From: an uncultured Bacteroidales bacterium
GTDB taxonomy: Bacteria > Bacteroidota > Bacteroidia > Bacteroidales > UBA932
Assembly (NCBI GenBank): GCA_947168065.1
Contig: CAMVKH010000009.1
Location: 1 to 50,505, forward strand
Direction of reading: 5' to 3'
DNA length: 50,505 nucleotides
Shown here: piece after piece, positions 1 to 6,901 of the stretch
Position numbering within the stretch: position 1 is the stretch's first letter
Layout: each line of letters starts with the position of its first letter
Made by a program: the position numbers and the translations under genes
The notes under the pieces: generated by a model
What the model was told of the DNA's origin: nothing
The model's input: only the letters and a program-made list of their open reading frames with translations
Databases searched by the model: none

Positions 1-43
1 CACCCAGAAGCAGAATAAAGAAAGTTGAGAATAAGTGTTTCAT
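1..43 (-). CDS. Partial secreted or membrane protein, N-terminus only
   Basis: Only the first 14 codons are inside the window; the gene continues beyond base 1. The visible start reads MKHLFSTFFILLLG, a basic residue followed by a hydrophobic run, which is the beginning of a signal peptide or membrane anchor. A perfect 12-bp palindrome CAGCATATGCTG (46-57) and a copy of the box ATAAATCGGGATT (61-74) lie directly upstream. The function cannot be judged from this fragment. Confidence 0.5.
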   Translation of the reverse strand, partial: MKHLFSTFFILLLG

Positions 44-60
44 ATCAGCATATGCTGGCA

Positions 61-74
61 AATCCCGATTTATT
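61..74 (-). promoter_or_regulatory. Shared upstream box, copy 1 (AATAAATCGGGATT)
   Basis: On the minus strand this reads AATAAATCGGGATT. It matches GATAAATCGGAATT at 1382-1395 and 1655-1668 at 12 of 14 positions. It lies 17 bases upstream of the partial minus-strand gene. It is not a TAnnTTTG promoter box; its role is unknown. Confidence 0.3.
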
Positions 75-110
75 GAACGCAATTTACGCATTCTCCATGA
101 AATCTCAATA

Positions 111-145
111 AAGCTCCGACAACAAATGCGATGCTGCCGGAGCTT
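111..145. terminator. Hairpin terminator, probably of the 74-aa gene
   Basis: AAGCTCCG (111-118) pairs with CGGAGCTT (138-145) to give an 8-bp stem with a 19-base loop. On the minus strand the stem is followed by TTTATTG, a short U-rich tract, so it would terminate transcription coming from the gene at 168-392. The plus strand reads GTTTATT after the stem. Confidence 0.5.
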
Positions 146-167
146 GTTTATTCCAATTAATCCGAAT

Positions 168-392
168 TTACTGGTCCTTTGTTTTAGATTTAATGGCCTG
201 CACAATCTCGAATACTCTCCTTATGACAAGGATGGGAAGCGTGATGAGAAGGACCACGCGGAACCAATCCATCGGTCGATGGAGCGTTTGTACGAATAAG
301 TTGACGAAAACGGCGATGACAAACAATGACCAGAAGATGCGCCATCCTCTCGATTCAAAAAACACTTTTGTCTTGTTCCAGAAACTGCCCAT
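168..392 (-). CDS. Small membrane protein, two predicted transmembrane segments
   Basis: A 74-residue protein of unknown function. It begins MGSFWNKTKVFF, has a first hydrophobic helix at about residues 17-36 (WRIFWSLFVIAVFVNLFV) and a second at about 44-58 (VVLLITLPILVIRR), and ends with a basic tail KSKTKDQ. No catalytic motif is visible. It lies 45 bases downstream of the transglutaminase-like gene on the same strand and may be cotranscribed with it. Its base composition is AT-richer than the rest of the window, like its neighbours. Coding status is supported by the two clean helices and by a hairpin terminator right after the stop. Confidence 0.55.
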   Translation of the reverse strand: MGSFWNKTKVFFESRGWRIFWSLFVIAVFVNLFVQTLHRPMDWFRVVLLITLPILVIRRVFEIVQAIKSKTKDQ

Positions 393-437
393 GGTATTAA
401 GAGGTTGAATTTTATGTTTAACCCGCTAAATAGGAAT

Positions 438-1367
438 TTATAAGACCGCCTTCACTGGTGCCGCCCAGAAAGTGTCGGCATCCGTTGTGACAATCTCCCC
501 ATCGTTTTTGAATACGCCGAAGTTGAATCCGCCAAAGCCTGACGGAACAAGATAGATGTCCCGACCGGCCTCACGTAATCTATTCTCACCGTCTTCCTGG
601 TAATAAGAAAGCGTCTCCCAGCAATTGAACCAGTAGGTGTTCTTAGCCATATAGGCGTAATGGTTGTTCACCTTCGTGGTGCCCTTCTTGAACCGTGGGT
701 GATACTGCATCCTCTCTCCGGAAATGTAGTGTTCCCGGATTTCCCAGAGGGAAAGCGGTGTCTCGTCAAGGTCGGAAACATAGTTCCCATCCATATCGCT
801 ATCTATCATGGCCCACTTGCCCAATTCGGGAAGCCAGACCTCATTGACCACGTGACAATCATTGTCATTCTCATCTTCCGGCATGCAGGTGACATACCGC
901 GCGTCCAGACCGGCGGCGAGCATCAGTTCAAATGTGAGTATGCTGTGCAGACGGCAGTTAAATGCTGGTGCGACGTTCTTGGTATACTCCCACAGGTCGA
1001 TGGCGTTGCGGTGCTCCGGTTCTATCTCCTGGTTGTCGTGCGGAATGTTTGATGCGACGAACTTGCCGATGGCGAGCGCCTTGGTCCAGGTGTCCGCATC
1101 CGCATCGTATAACTTGTCCAGCTGGAAATAATTCCGGATCTCCTTAGCCCGGGCAGCGTCCTGGATAAGCGTCATCTCAAAGGCAGTCGTATCCTTCGCA
1201 AAAGGCCCGGAAGTGCGGAGCAACTCCACATATTCACCGAACCGTCCTTTGGTTGATGGATAAATAGAGATGGCCGTTTCCCCATCAAGCAAGAAAAGGA
1301 CGAGCACCGTGAACAGAATCCCAATCACGGCGAATATGCCCCATATTATCCTCAAAAACTTTTTCAT
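438..1367 (-). CDS. Membrane-anchored transglutaminase-like protein
   Basis: A 309-residue protein with one N-terminal membrane helix (about residues 5-28) and the rest outside the cytoplasm. The central part carries the Cys-His-Asp triad of the transglutaminase-like superfamily: Cys138 in FNCRLHS, His172 in CHVVNEVW and Asp189 in AMIDSDM, in the usual order and spacing. Family members hydrolyse or crosslink peptides and many act as cysteine proteases; the substrate here is unknown. About 90 residues after the triad (GERMQYHPRF onward) are rich in aromatic residues and match no domain I recognise. It sits between two small membrane proteins on the same strand. A copy of the box GATAAATCGGAATT lies about 15 bases upstream of the start codon. 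Confidence 0.8.
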   Translation of the reverse strand: MKKFLRIIWGIFAVIGILFTVLVLFLLDGETAISIYPSTKGRFGEYVELLRTSGPFAKDTTAFEMTLIQDAARAKEIRNYFQLDKLYDADADTWTKALAIGKFVASNIPHDNQEIEPEHRNAIDLWEYTKNVAPAFNCRLHSILTFELMLAAGLDARYVTCMPEDENDNDCHVVNEVWLPELGKWAMIDSDMDGNYVSDLDETPLSLWEIREHYISGERMQYHPRFKKGTTKVNNHYAYMAKNTYWFNCWETLSYYQEDGENRLREAGRDIYLVPSGFGGFNFGVFKNDGEIVTTDADTFWAAPVKAVL

Positions 1368-1381
1368 ACACTACAAGTTGT

Positions 1382-1395
1382 AATTCCGATTTATC
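1382..1395 (-). promoter_or_regulatory. Shared upstream box, copy 2 (GATAAATCGGAATT)
   Basis: Minus-strand GATAAATCGGAATT, 14 bases upstream of the start codon of the transglutaminase-like gene. It is identical to the copy at 1655-1668. It may be a promoter or operator element, or a short repeat. Confidence 0.35.
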
Positions 1396-1422
1396 TTTAT
1401 CGCAAAAAACTCGAATTTGACA

Positions 1423-1439
1423 GACCTTTTAAAAAGGTC
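1423..1439. terminator. Palindrome at a gene end, possible weak terminator
   Basis: GACCTTTT-A-AAAAGGTC overlaps the stop codon of the 81-residue gene. On the minus strand the stem is followed by TGTCAAATT rather than a U-run, so termination is uncertain; an operator site is also possible. Confidence 0.25.
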
Positions 1440-1683
1440 ATTTATCCTTCTCAGGATGCTTCTTAACGTCAAATAAGGAGATTAGCATGCTGGCCATCAA
1501 TAAGACATTTGCAAGAATGGCGAATAACTTAACCCAGAGATGACCATAATGGCAGAAAATGGCCATCAGAAGTAGTACGAAAAACAATGCTGCCAGAACC
1601 AGCCTGATTATTTGTTTCTTCGAGAGTCTCACATTACTTATACTTAAAGTGCTTAATTCCGATTTATCGACACGAAGATACAA
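1438..1683 (-). CDS. Small membrane protein, start uncertain
   Basis: Up to 81 residues, ending DVKKHPEKDK, with two hydrophobic segments (about residues 27-43 and 51-69). Function unknown. The most upstream ATG (1683) puts the repeated box GATAAATCGGAATT (1655-1668) inside the coding region as DKSEL. At the neighbouring transglutaminase gene the same box lies upstream of the start codon, so translation may begin at GTG 1630-1632 instead, giving a 64-residue protein that starts directly before RLSKKQ and the first helix. The second model fits a membrane protein with a short basic N-terminus better. Confidence 0.5.
   Translation of the reverse strand: MYLRVDKSELSTLSISNVRLSKKQIIRLVLAALFFVLLLMAIFCHYGHLWVKLFAILANVLLMASMLISLFDVKKHPEKDK
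1655..1668 (-). promoter_or_regulatory. Shared upstream box, copy 3 (GATAAATCGGAATT)
   Basis: Identical to copy 2. It lies 22 bases upstream of the candidate GTG start (1632) of the small membrane protein and inside its longer reading frame. The similar placement at two or three adjacent genes suggests a common control signal, but a repeat cannot be excluded. Confidence 0.35.
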
Positions 1684-1951
1684 ATATGCCGCCGTTTCCG
1701 CAAGTCCGAGAAAGATTGAAGATGGAACTGTTCCTTTCCGACAGGATTTCCCTTAATCTGATCCGTTGGACGCTCAGTCCATCATTCATTCATCTCATGG
1801 ATTGTGCGTCCGGAAAAGGGCTCTTCGATGGCAATCTTGGACGCTCGATCTACGAGACGGCGCATCCATGGACCGAGCGCCCAGAAAGGCAGCGCACAGC
1901 GTCAGCCGCCGACCGGCGTCCCCTTGTCCGATAAAGCCGAATTCGAACGAG
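1684..1951 (-). pseudogene. Gap with a possible degraded gene tail
   Basis: This 268-bp stretch carries no convincing intact gene. On the minus strand bases 1782-1901 form a 39-codon open frame bounded by stops at 1902-1904 and 1782-1784; its end (ALPFWALGPWMRR ... GRTIHEMNE) has the residue mix of a real protein C-terminus. The frame also stays open above the internal TGA (SALSDKGTPVGG). This would fit the tail of a decayed gene, but I cannot identify a parent family, and chance is possible. Confidence 0.2.
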
Positions 1952-2782
1952 TCAATGATGATTCAGCAGGCTGTCCAACTGCCGGGCATAGTCAAGGTTG
2001 GAGTCGATGGATTCCTTGTCCGGGTGAGGTTTCATAAATGCGGAATAATCCGGCGTGGGATCTTCCTCGATGGCGACATCCGCGCGTGCATCTGTAAATG
2101 CCAGAACCTCTTCCTCGGGAATTCCTATCAGTTTCATATTCTTGCGGTTCATACGCCGCAGATTATCTGAACAGTAGGCGAGCCAGGCCTTGAACGAGTT
2201 AGGCATCTGCAACTGTTTCCGTGCCTGTTCATCCCTTAGCAGTTTCTCCGTGAAGGTTTTGCCAGGATAATCCGAAAAGTTTTTGAATATCCGCGTCTGA
2301 TTTTCAGTGTACTCAACAGATTCTTCGTTAATCTTCCCCTCAATCCAGTTCATCTGTGAAAAGCACGCCCCGACATTGTCCACAAACTGGAAATTGCCCA
2401 TATTCTTCCAGGTGTCTATGTTGCTGCTGAAGATGGTTTCTGCTGTTTGGTCGTGACGTATGATAGGGGCTTGGAACACCTCATTGACAGCATCTTTAAA
2501 AGGCTCTTCGCCCAGTCTTTGAACCTCTTCTATCGGCATGCGCAGCAGCCATACGGCAACGCTGTCCAACCTGTCCCATACTTCTGCCGACTCATCAATG
2601 CTGCGGGCAAAGGATTCGATACTGCTCATGACCATCAAGGCAGTGAGTCTGCGCTCTTTCTTCTGATTGTTACGTTCAACCCATTTGCTCGTACCAAAGG
2701 TCAGGACAATGGAAACGGTGGTGGCAAGGATAGCAACGACAAAGTCCTTCCACCAGTTTCTGTCAAAGAATTTGTTTGGCAT
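1952..2782 (-). CDS. Unknown protein with one N-terminal membrane helix
   Basis: A 276-residue protein of unknown function. It begins MPNKFFDRNWW, has one membrane helix at about residues 13-32 (FVVAILATTVSIVLTFG), then a basic stretch (ERNNQKKERR) and a long, mainly helical soluble region to the end (LDSLLNHH). The frame stays open much further upstream, but that part overlaps the divergent gene at 2946; the start at 2782 is chosen because a good promoter (TTTG, 20-base spacer, TACCTTTA) lies 24 bases before it. No catalytic motif is visible. The topology, one anchor plus a helical domain, resembles stress-sensing or signalling membrane proteins, but that is only an impression. Confidence 0.7.
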   Translation of the reverse strand: MPNKFFDRNWWKDFVVAILATTVSIVLTFGTSKWVERNNQKKERRLTALMVMSSIESFARSIDESAEVWDRLDSVAVWLLRMPIEEVQRLGEEPFKDAVNEVFQAPIIRHDQTAETIFSSNIDTWKNMGNFQFVDNVGACFSQMNWIEGKINEESVEYTENQTRIFKNFSDYPGKTFTEKLLRDEQARKQLQMPNSFKAWLAYCSDNLRRMNRKNMKLIGIPEEEVLAFTDARADVAIEEDPTPDYSAFMKPHPDKESIDSNLDYARQLDSLLNHH

Positions 2783-2805
2783 AGTTAAACATCGATTTAA
2801 TGGCA

Positions 2806-2837
2806 TAAAGGTAAGCATTATCCGCCATACCGACAAA
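2806..2837 (-). promoter_or_regulatory. Promoter of the unknown membrane protein
   Basis: Minus strand: TTTG (2837-2834), 20-base spacer, TACCTTTA (2813-2806), which differs from the TAnnTTTG consensus only at the last base. The start codon follows 23 bases later. Confidence 0.45.
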
Positions 2838-2887
2838 CCGGAGGGTTTTCCCTGCGGGCTTCCTCTTGGTGCAAGCCTTTCTATTCG

Positions 2888-2918
2888 TTGCTGAAGCACT
2901 GATAATTCTGTACATTTG
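2888..2918 (+). promoter_or_regulatory. Promoter of the AlkZ-like gene
   Basis: TTG (2888-2890), 20-base spacer, TACATTTG (2911-2918), an exact match to the Bacteroidota -33/-7 consensus. The ATG at 2946 follows 27 bases after the box, which supports the chosen start. Confidence 0.7.
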
Positions 2919-2945
2919 TGATTTGAAAGAAGGACGGCGTTTGTT

Positions 2946-3989
2946 ATGAATCCGGTTTCGCAACGGTTGTTGGGACAGCAGCTGATCTGTCCGGAGTTCA
3001 CTTCACCGCATGATGTGGTGGAGTGGATGGGGGCGATGCAGGCGCAGGAATACCGTATGATGCGCTGGGCGGTGGGGATGCGGACCCGGAAACCTTCAGC
3101 CCAAGCGTTTGAAAAAGAATACAATGAAGGAAAGATCGTGAGGGGCCATCTGCTGCGGACCACCTGGCAGCTGGTTGCCGGCGAGGATTGGTGCTGGATG
3201 CTGGATCTGTGCCGGAAGAATGCCCTGCGGGGACTGGCAGGCTGGATGAATTCGAACGGCGTCAGCATTCCGCTGGCCGAGCAGGATACCGTCCAACAGA
3301 TCTTCTGCGATTGCCTCTCCCATCGCCGCATCGCCCGGAAGGCCGATTTCGCCGCCGCCCTCGCCGAAAAGGGGATCACGATGGATGACCATCGGCTGTC
3401 CTATCACATCCGCCTGTCCGAATACGCCGGACTCCTCTGCAGCGGAGATCTTTTCCCTATGAAACACAGCTACGCCCTGGTGAAAGACAAGCTGCCCGGA
3501 GCAAGGCTCCTTCCAAAGGATGAAGCCCTGGCGCTCCTGGCCCGCAAATACTTCCGCAGCCACGGACCCGCCACTCTGGACGACTTTGTCTGGTGGAGCG
3601 GACTGGGCGTCGGCGATTGCCGGAAAGGAATGGACGGCATCCAAGCCGAACTCGCGCAGGAAAGATGGAAAGGCCTCACCTTCTTCTACCATCAGGATAG
3701 CCGCACACGCGGATTCCGCAGCGGGACCGTTACGCTGCTCCCCTCTTATGACGAATACCTCATCGGCTACAAGAGCCGCCAAGTAGCCGTCCATCCCGAC
3801 CATAGCCACCGCGCCCACAACAAGCGGGGCATCTTCTGGCCCGTCGTCCTGCTGGACGGCGAAGTCATCGGCAACTGGTCCGCCGCCGACGGCCGGGTCT
3901 CCGTGGATATCTTCCATCGGGAGACCACCCCGGACGAAGAAACCCTGCAGAAGCAGATCGCCCGCTATGACAAGTTCTGTCTTCGCTGA
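2946..3989 (+). CDS. AlkZ-like winged-helix DNA-binding protein, putative DNA glycosylase
   Basis: A 347-residue protein of the HTH_42/AlkZ family (winged-helix DNA-binding domain protein). The typical opening is present: an RLLGQQL helix and then GAMQAQEY, where Gln32-Ala33-Gln34 corresponds to the QxQ motif that is catalytic in AlkZ glycosylases; the related AlkX (YcaQ) group has QxD. Further family hallmarks are LRTTWQLVAGEDW and, near the C-terminus, LLPSYDEYLIGYK and the beta-strand block WPVVLLDGEVIGNW. Known members excise bulky alkylated bases or interstrand crosslinks; activity of this branch is inferred, not shown. The gene stands alone with its own promoter and diverges from the unknown membrane protein. 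Confidence 0.75.
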   Translation: MNPVSQRLLGQQLICPEFTSPHDVVEWMGAMQAQEYRMMRWAVGMRTRKPSAQAFEKEYNEGKIVRGHLLRTTWQLVAGEDWCWMLDLCRKNALRGLAGWMNSNGVSIPLAEQDTVQQIFCDCLSHRRIARKADFAAALAEKGITMDDHRLSYHIRLSEYAGLLCSGDLFPMKHSYALVKDKLPGARLLPKDEALALLARKYFRSHGPATLDDFVWWSGLGVGDCRKGMDGIQAELAQERWKGLTFFYHQDSRTRGFRSGTVTLLPSYDEYLIGYKSRQVAVHPDHSHRAHNKRGIFWPVVLLDGEVIGNWSAADGRVSVDIFHRETTPDEETLQKQIARYDKFCLR

Positions 3990-4004
3990 TTACGCAAGAT
4001 TTCT

Positions 4005-4012
4005 TATCTTTG
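4005..4012 (+). promoter_or_regulatory. -7 box of the cyanophycinase-like gene
   Basis: TATCTTTG, an exact TAnnTTTG match, ends only 7 bases before the ATG at 4020. The expected transcription start would be at or within a few bases of the start codon, so the mRNA should be leaderless or nearly so. No clear -33 TTG is present. Confidence 0.55.
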
Positions 4013-4019
4013 TCTCATT

Positions 4020-4841
4020 ATGAGACGTTTCTTTTCCTTATTGCTCTGTCTGGGCTTCGTCTGGGGGGCGATGGCGCAGAATCCGACGGTGGTCGATCTT
4101 TCCGTAACCCGGCATGGACCGGAGAAAGGTTCGCTGGTCATTATCGGCGGCGGAAGGGTGACCGACGAAATATGGGACCGTTTTCTCGACCTGGCAGGCG
4201 GAGCGGATGCCCGGGTCGTCGTCATCACCAATGCGTCGGGGCCGGGCGAGACGGGCCATCAAGGGACCCTCAACTATTTGTCCGGCCGCCTCGGAGAGGA
4301 CCGGGTGACGCAGATGCATCTGACGACGATCGACGAAGCGAACGACGACCGGAATCTGGAAGTGCTGCGCCAGGCCACCGGCGTCTATTTCACCGGAGGA
4401 CGGCAATGGCGCATCGCCGAGGTGTACCTCAACACCAAGGTTCACAGAGAGTTGTTTGCCCTGCTGAACCGGGGCGGCGTCATCGGCGGATCCTCGGCCG
4501 GAGCCAGTATCCAGGGTTCGCTGTTGTGGCGGGGCGATACCCGGGGCGCACAGCATCTGATCGGCGACCATACGCAGGGGCTGGGCTTCCTGAAACTCTC
4601 GGCCATCGACCAGCACATCCTTACCCGCAACCGGCAACACGACCTGGACGCCTTCATCAAGGCCGCGCCGGAATTCATCGGCATCGGCATCGACGAAGCG
4701 ACGGCCATCGTTGTAACCGGAGATATCTTCGAGGTGGTTGGAAAATCGTATGTAGCTGTTCACCAGGCGGGAAGAGAACGTTTCTTCTTCCTCCGCGCCG
4801 GACAGCGCTACGACCTGAAAGAGCACAAGATGGTGCGCTGA
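4020..4841 (+). CDS. Secreted cyanophycinase-like peptidase (family S51)
   Basis: A 273-residue protein with a signal peptide (cleavage likely after GAMA, residue 19). It shows the S51 features: an N-terminal strand plus glycine turn (SLVIIGGGRVTD), YFTGGRQWR, the nucleophile elbow GGSSAGAS with Ser159, and IDQHILTRNRQHDL followed by GIGIDEATAIVV. S51 enzymes cleave after Asp; cyanophycinases release beta-Asp-Arg from cyanophycin. Secreted Bacteroidota members are common and their real substrate is unknown. It is monocistronic: the previous gene ends 30 bases upstream, and a convergent gene ends 10 bases downstream. The start fits the signal peptide. Confidence 0.85.
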   Translation: MRRFFSLLLCLGFVWGAMAQNPTVVDLSVTRHGPEKGSLVIIGGGRVTDEIWDRFLDLAGGADARVVVITNASGPGETGHQGTLNYLSGRLGEDRVTQMHLTTIDEANDDRNLEVLRQATGVYFTGGRQWRIAEVYLNTKVHRELFALLNRGGVIGGSSAGASIQGSLLWRGDTRGAQHLIGDHTQGLGFLKLSAIDQHILTRNRQHDLDAFIKAAPEFIGIGIDEATAIVVTGDIFEVVGKSYVAVHQAGRERFFFLRAGQRYDLKEHKMVR

Positions 4842-4851
4842 CGAGGCCTCC

Positions 4852-5505
4852 CTATTTCAGTTTTGCCAGAAACTTTCCGGTATTGACCCGGAAACGGGTG
4901 TGCGTGCCTTCGCCGATGAGCGTATCACCCTGGCGGGCCTCCAGCCGGAAAACGAATTTACGGCCTTCCGTGCGCTCCAAGACAGCGGTCGCCGAGACTT
5001 CGGCGCCGACAGGCGAAGGAGCCAGGTGCCGCAGGGACAGTTCACCGCCGACGGTCGTCTCGCCATCATCCAGGATGGGCGAGACGGCCTTGTAGGCGGC
5101 GTTTTCCATCAGCGCGGCAAGCCGCGGCGTCGCAAGGACCGGGAGACTTCCGGAACCCATCGCCTTCGCGGTATCGCTTTCCGTGACAACCAGCGTGCTT
5201 GTGTGCGACAATCCCGATTCGAAAGCCTCATTCACGAGTTCCTCGGGAATCCAGGATTTATACATTCCTTCGGGCTGCTCCTGCTCCAGCTGATCCATCA
5301 TCGGAACAGCGGCATCGTCCAGTTTGTGATAGAGTTCGGGATGGCAAGTCTCCAGCGACGAATTGTAGATGTCGGGCTCCTGCTCTTCCTCTCGAAGGAA
5401 GCGCACAAGAGTAGCAGCCTCCTCGTCGGAGAGGAGGACCGTACCCTCACGGAAACGTCCGGAATAATACTCTTCGACCCGAAGGGTATAGGGCTTTCCT
5501 TGCAT
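4852..5505 (-). CDS. FlK-type thioesterase fused to an unknown N-terminal domain
   Basis: 217 residues. From about residue 97 onward the protein is a hot-dog thioesterase of the fluoroacetyl-CoA thioesterase (FlK) family: VTESDTAKAMGSG, VLATPRLAALME, TVGGELSLRHLAPSPVG and IGEGTHTRFRV. Thr126, Glu134 and His160 have the same spacing (8 and 34) as the catalytic Thr42, Glu50 and His76 of FlK. The phenylalanine gate of FlK is not evident. These enzymes hydrolyse short acyl-CoAs; most homologues do not act on fluoroacetyl-CoA, and the substrate here is unknown. Residues 1-95 (with LYHKLDDAAVPMM) match no family I recognise. It is the last gene of a three-gene minus operon, 6 bases after the aldo/keto reductase. 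Confidence 0.75.
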   Translation of the reverse strand: MQGKPYTLRVEEYYSGRFREGTVLLSDEEAATLVRFLREEEQEPDIYNSSLETCHPELYHKLDDAAVPMMDQLEQEQPEGMYKSWIPEELVNEAFESGLSHTSTLVVTESDTAKAMGSGSLPVLATPRLAALMENAAYKAVSPILDDGETTVGGELSLRHLAPSPVGAEVSATAVLERTEGRKFVFRLEARQGDTLIGEGTHTRFRVNTGKFLAKLK

Positions 5506-5511
5506 AGAAAA

Positions 5512-6885
5512 CTAACCCAGGTCCTTGACCAGCTTGTGGATCATGCGCATCTGCTCGGGGATGCGGATCCGCTGCGGGCATTTCGGGAGACAGGCATTGC
5601 ACATCACGCAGGCCGAGGCGTCGGAATCCGAAGCCAGCTTCGCGTAACGCTTGAGGAACTCCTTTTTCTTCTCCTTGTACTGCTTGTCCTTCTTGTTCGA
5701 AGGATCGGGCAGCATCAGCGCGTCGCTCATACCGTTGTAAACCGCAAAGACGCCGGGGATATCGACGCCGCGCGGGCAAGGCATACAATAGCGGCAGGCC
5801 GTGCACGGGATGTGCGGATTGCCGTTGTAGAGCCGGGCCATTTCGAGCATATAGTCGTTGTCTTCGGCCGTCATCGGCTTGAAGTGGCTGAAGGTATAGA
5901 CGTTCTCCATCAGCTGCTGCATGTTGCTCATGCCGCTGAGGGTGCACATCACTGCCTTGGGCGTGGAAGCGAAAGTCAGGGCGGCGGCGGCCGGCGAGTA
6001 CTGCGGGAAACGCTCCTGGATGCGGCTCCTGAGGCCGTCGGACACATTGGCCAGGGCCCCGCCGCGGATAGGCTCCATGATGACGACGGGGATATTCTTC
6101 TCCTCGAGCATCTTGTAGAGCGTCTCGGAGTCGCAGGGCTCGCTGCTGTCTTCAAGCGGCATGTTCTTCCAGTCCACATAGTTGAGCTGGATCTGGACGA
6201 ATTCCCATTGGTACGGGAGGGCGATCAGCTGACGGAGCGCCTCGTTCGAACCGTGGAACGAGAAACCCAGGTGGCGGATCACACCTTTCTTTTTCTGCTC
6301 GAGCAGCCAATCCAGCAGGCCGTTGTCCCTGAATCGGCGGTTGAAGTCGGCCATATCGGAGATCGAATGCAGCAGGAAGTAGTCGAAATAAGTGGTCCTG
6401 AGGTTCTTCAGCGAGTTGGCGAACATCGTCTTGCAGGCGTCCAGATCGGCGTTGGAGAAGTTCGACATCTTGGTCGCGATCAGGTAGTCCTTGCGATTGT
6501 GGCGGCTGAGCGCTTCGCCCGTGGCGCGTTCGGAGTCGCCATAGGCCGGGGCGGTATCGAAATAGTTGATGCCATGCTCCAGGGCGTAGTCGATCATCTG
6601 GTTGACGACATCCTGGTCGAGCGGGGCGCGGCGGCCGGCACCGGGCTTGCGCGGGAAGCGCATGCAGCCCATGCCGAGCAGGCTGACACTCTCGCCGCCC
6701 AGCGTCTGCCAGGTGCGGTGAATGACCTGGTCACCCTTGGCGGGTTCGATGAATTTCCAGTTTTGGGGAAGGGCCCCGGCGGCGCGCAGCGGCGCGGCAG
6801 CCAGGGATGAACTCGCGGCCAGGCCCGCTCCCGCGAGCATCATGGCACGGATCGCCTCGCGGCGCGTCATGTTTTTCTTATCCAT
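5512..6885 (-). CDS. Tat-exported aldo/keto reductase with C-terminal 4Fe-4S clusters
   Basis: 457 residues. The N-terminus NMTRREAIRAMML has the twin-arginine motif (Arg8-Arg9), so the protein is probably exported folded with its cofactors. Residues about 55-350 form an aldo/keto reductase barrel with the tetrad Asp110, Tyr115 (TAPAYGDS), Lys139 (IATKM) and His173 (LLHS). The C-terminus is a ferredoxin-like region with two CxxCxxCxxxC-type sets: Cys361, 364, 367, 370 and Cys426, 429, 432, 436. This architecture (AKR plus 4Fe-4S) is common in Bacteroidota and suggests electron exchange with a partner rather than simple NADPH use. It is the middle gene of the operon, 13 bases after the aldose epimerase. 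The start is the ATG that begins the Tat signal. Confidence 0.88.
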   Translation of the reverse strand: MDKKNMTRREAIRAMMLAGAGLAASSSLAAAPLRAAGALPQNWKFIEPAKGDQVIHRTWQTLGGESVSLLGMGCMRFPRKPGAGRRAPLDQDVVNQMIDYALEHGINYFDTAPAYGDSERATGEALSRHNRKDYLIATKMSNFSNADLDACKTMFANSLKNLRTTYFDYFLLHSISDMADFNRRFRDNGLLDWLLEQKKKGVIRHLGFSFHGSNEALRQLIALPYQWEFVQIQLNYVDWKNMPLEDSSEPCDSETLYKMLEEKNIPVVIMEPIRGGALANVSDGLRSRIQERFPQYSPAAAALTFASTPKAVMCTLSGMSNMQQLMENVYTFSHFKPMTAEDNDYMLEMARLYNGNPHIPCTACRYCMPCPRGVDIPGVFAVYNGMSDALMLPDPSNKKDKQYKEKKKEFLKRYAKLASDSDASACVMCNACLPKCPQRIRIPEQMRMIHKLVKDLG

Positions 6886-6893
6886 AGTGATGA

Positions 6894-6901
6894 CAAAATT
6901 A
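6894..6901 (-). promoter_or_regulatory. Possible internal -7 box before the aldo/keto reductase
   Basis: Minus-strand TAATTTTG begins in the stop codon of the epimerase gene and ends 8 bases before the reductase ATG. It would give a nearly leaderless transcript separate from the upstream promoter. No -33 element is obvious, so it could be chance. Confidence 0.35.

Noticed and set aside
2783..3379. N-terminal extension of the unknown membrane protein
   Set aside because: It overlaps the AlkZ-like gene and two promoters; the extension is Ser/Arg/Cys-rich with no domain.
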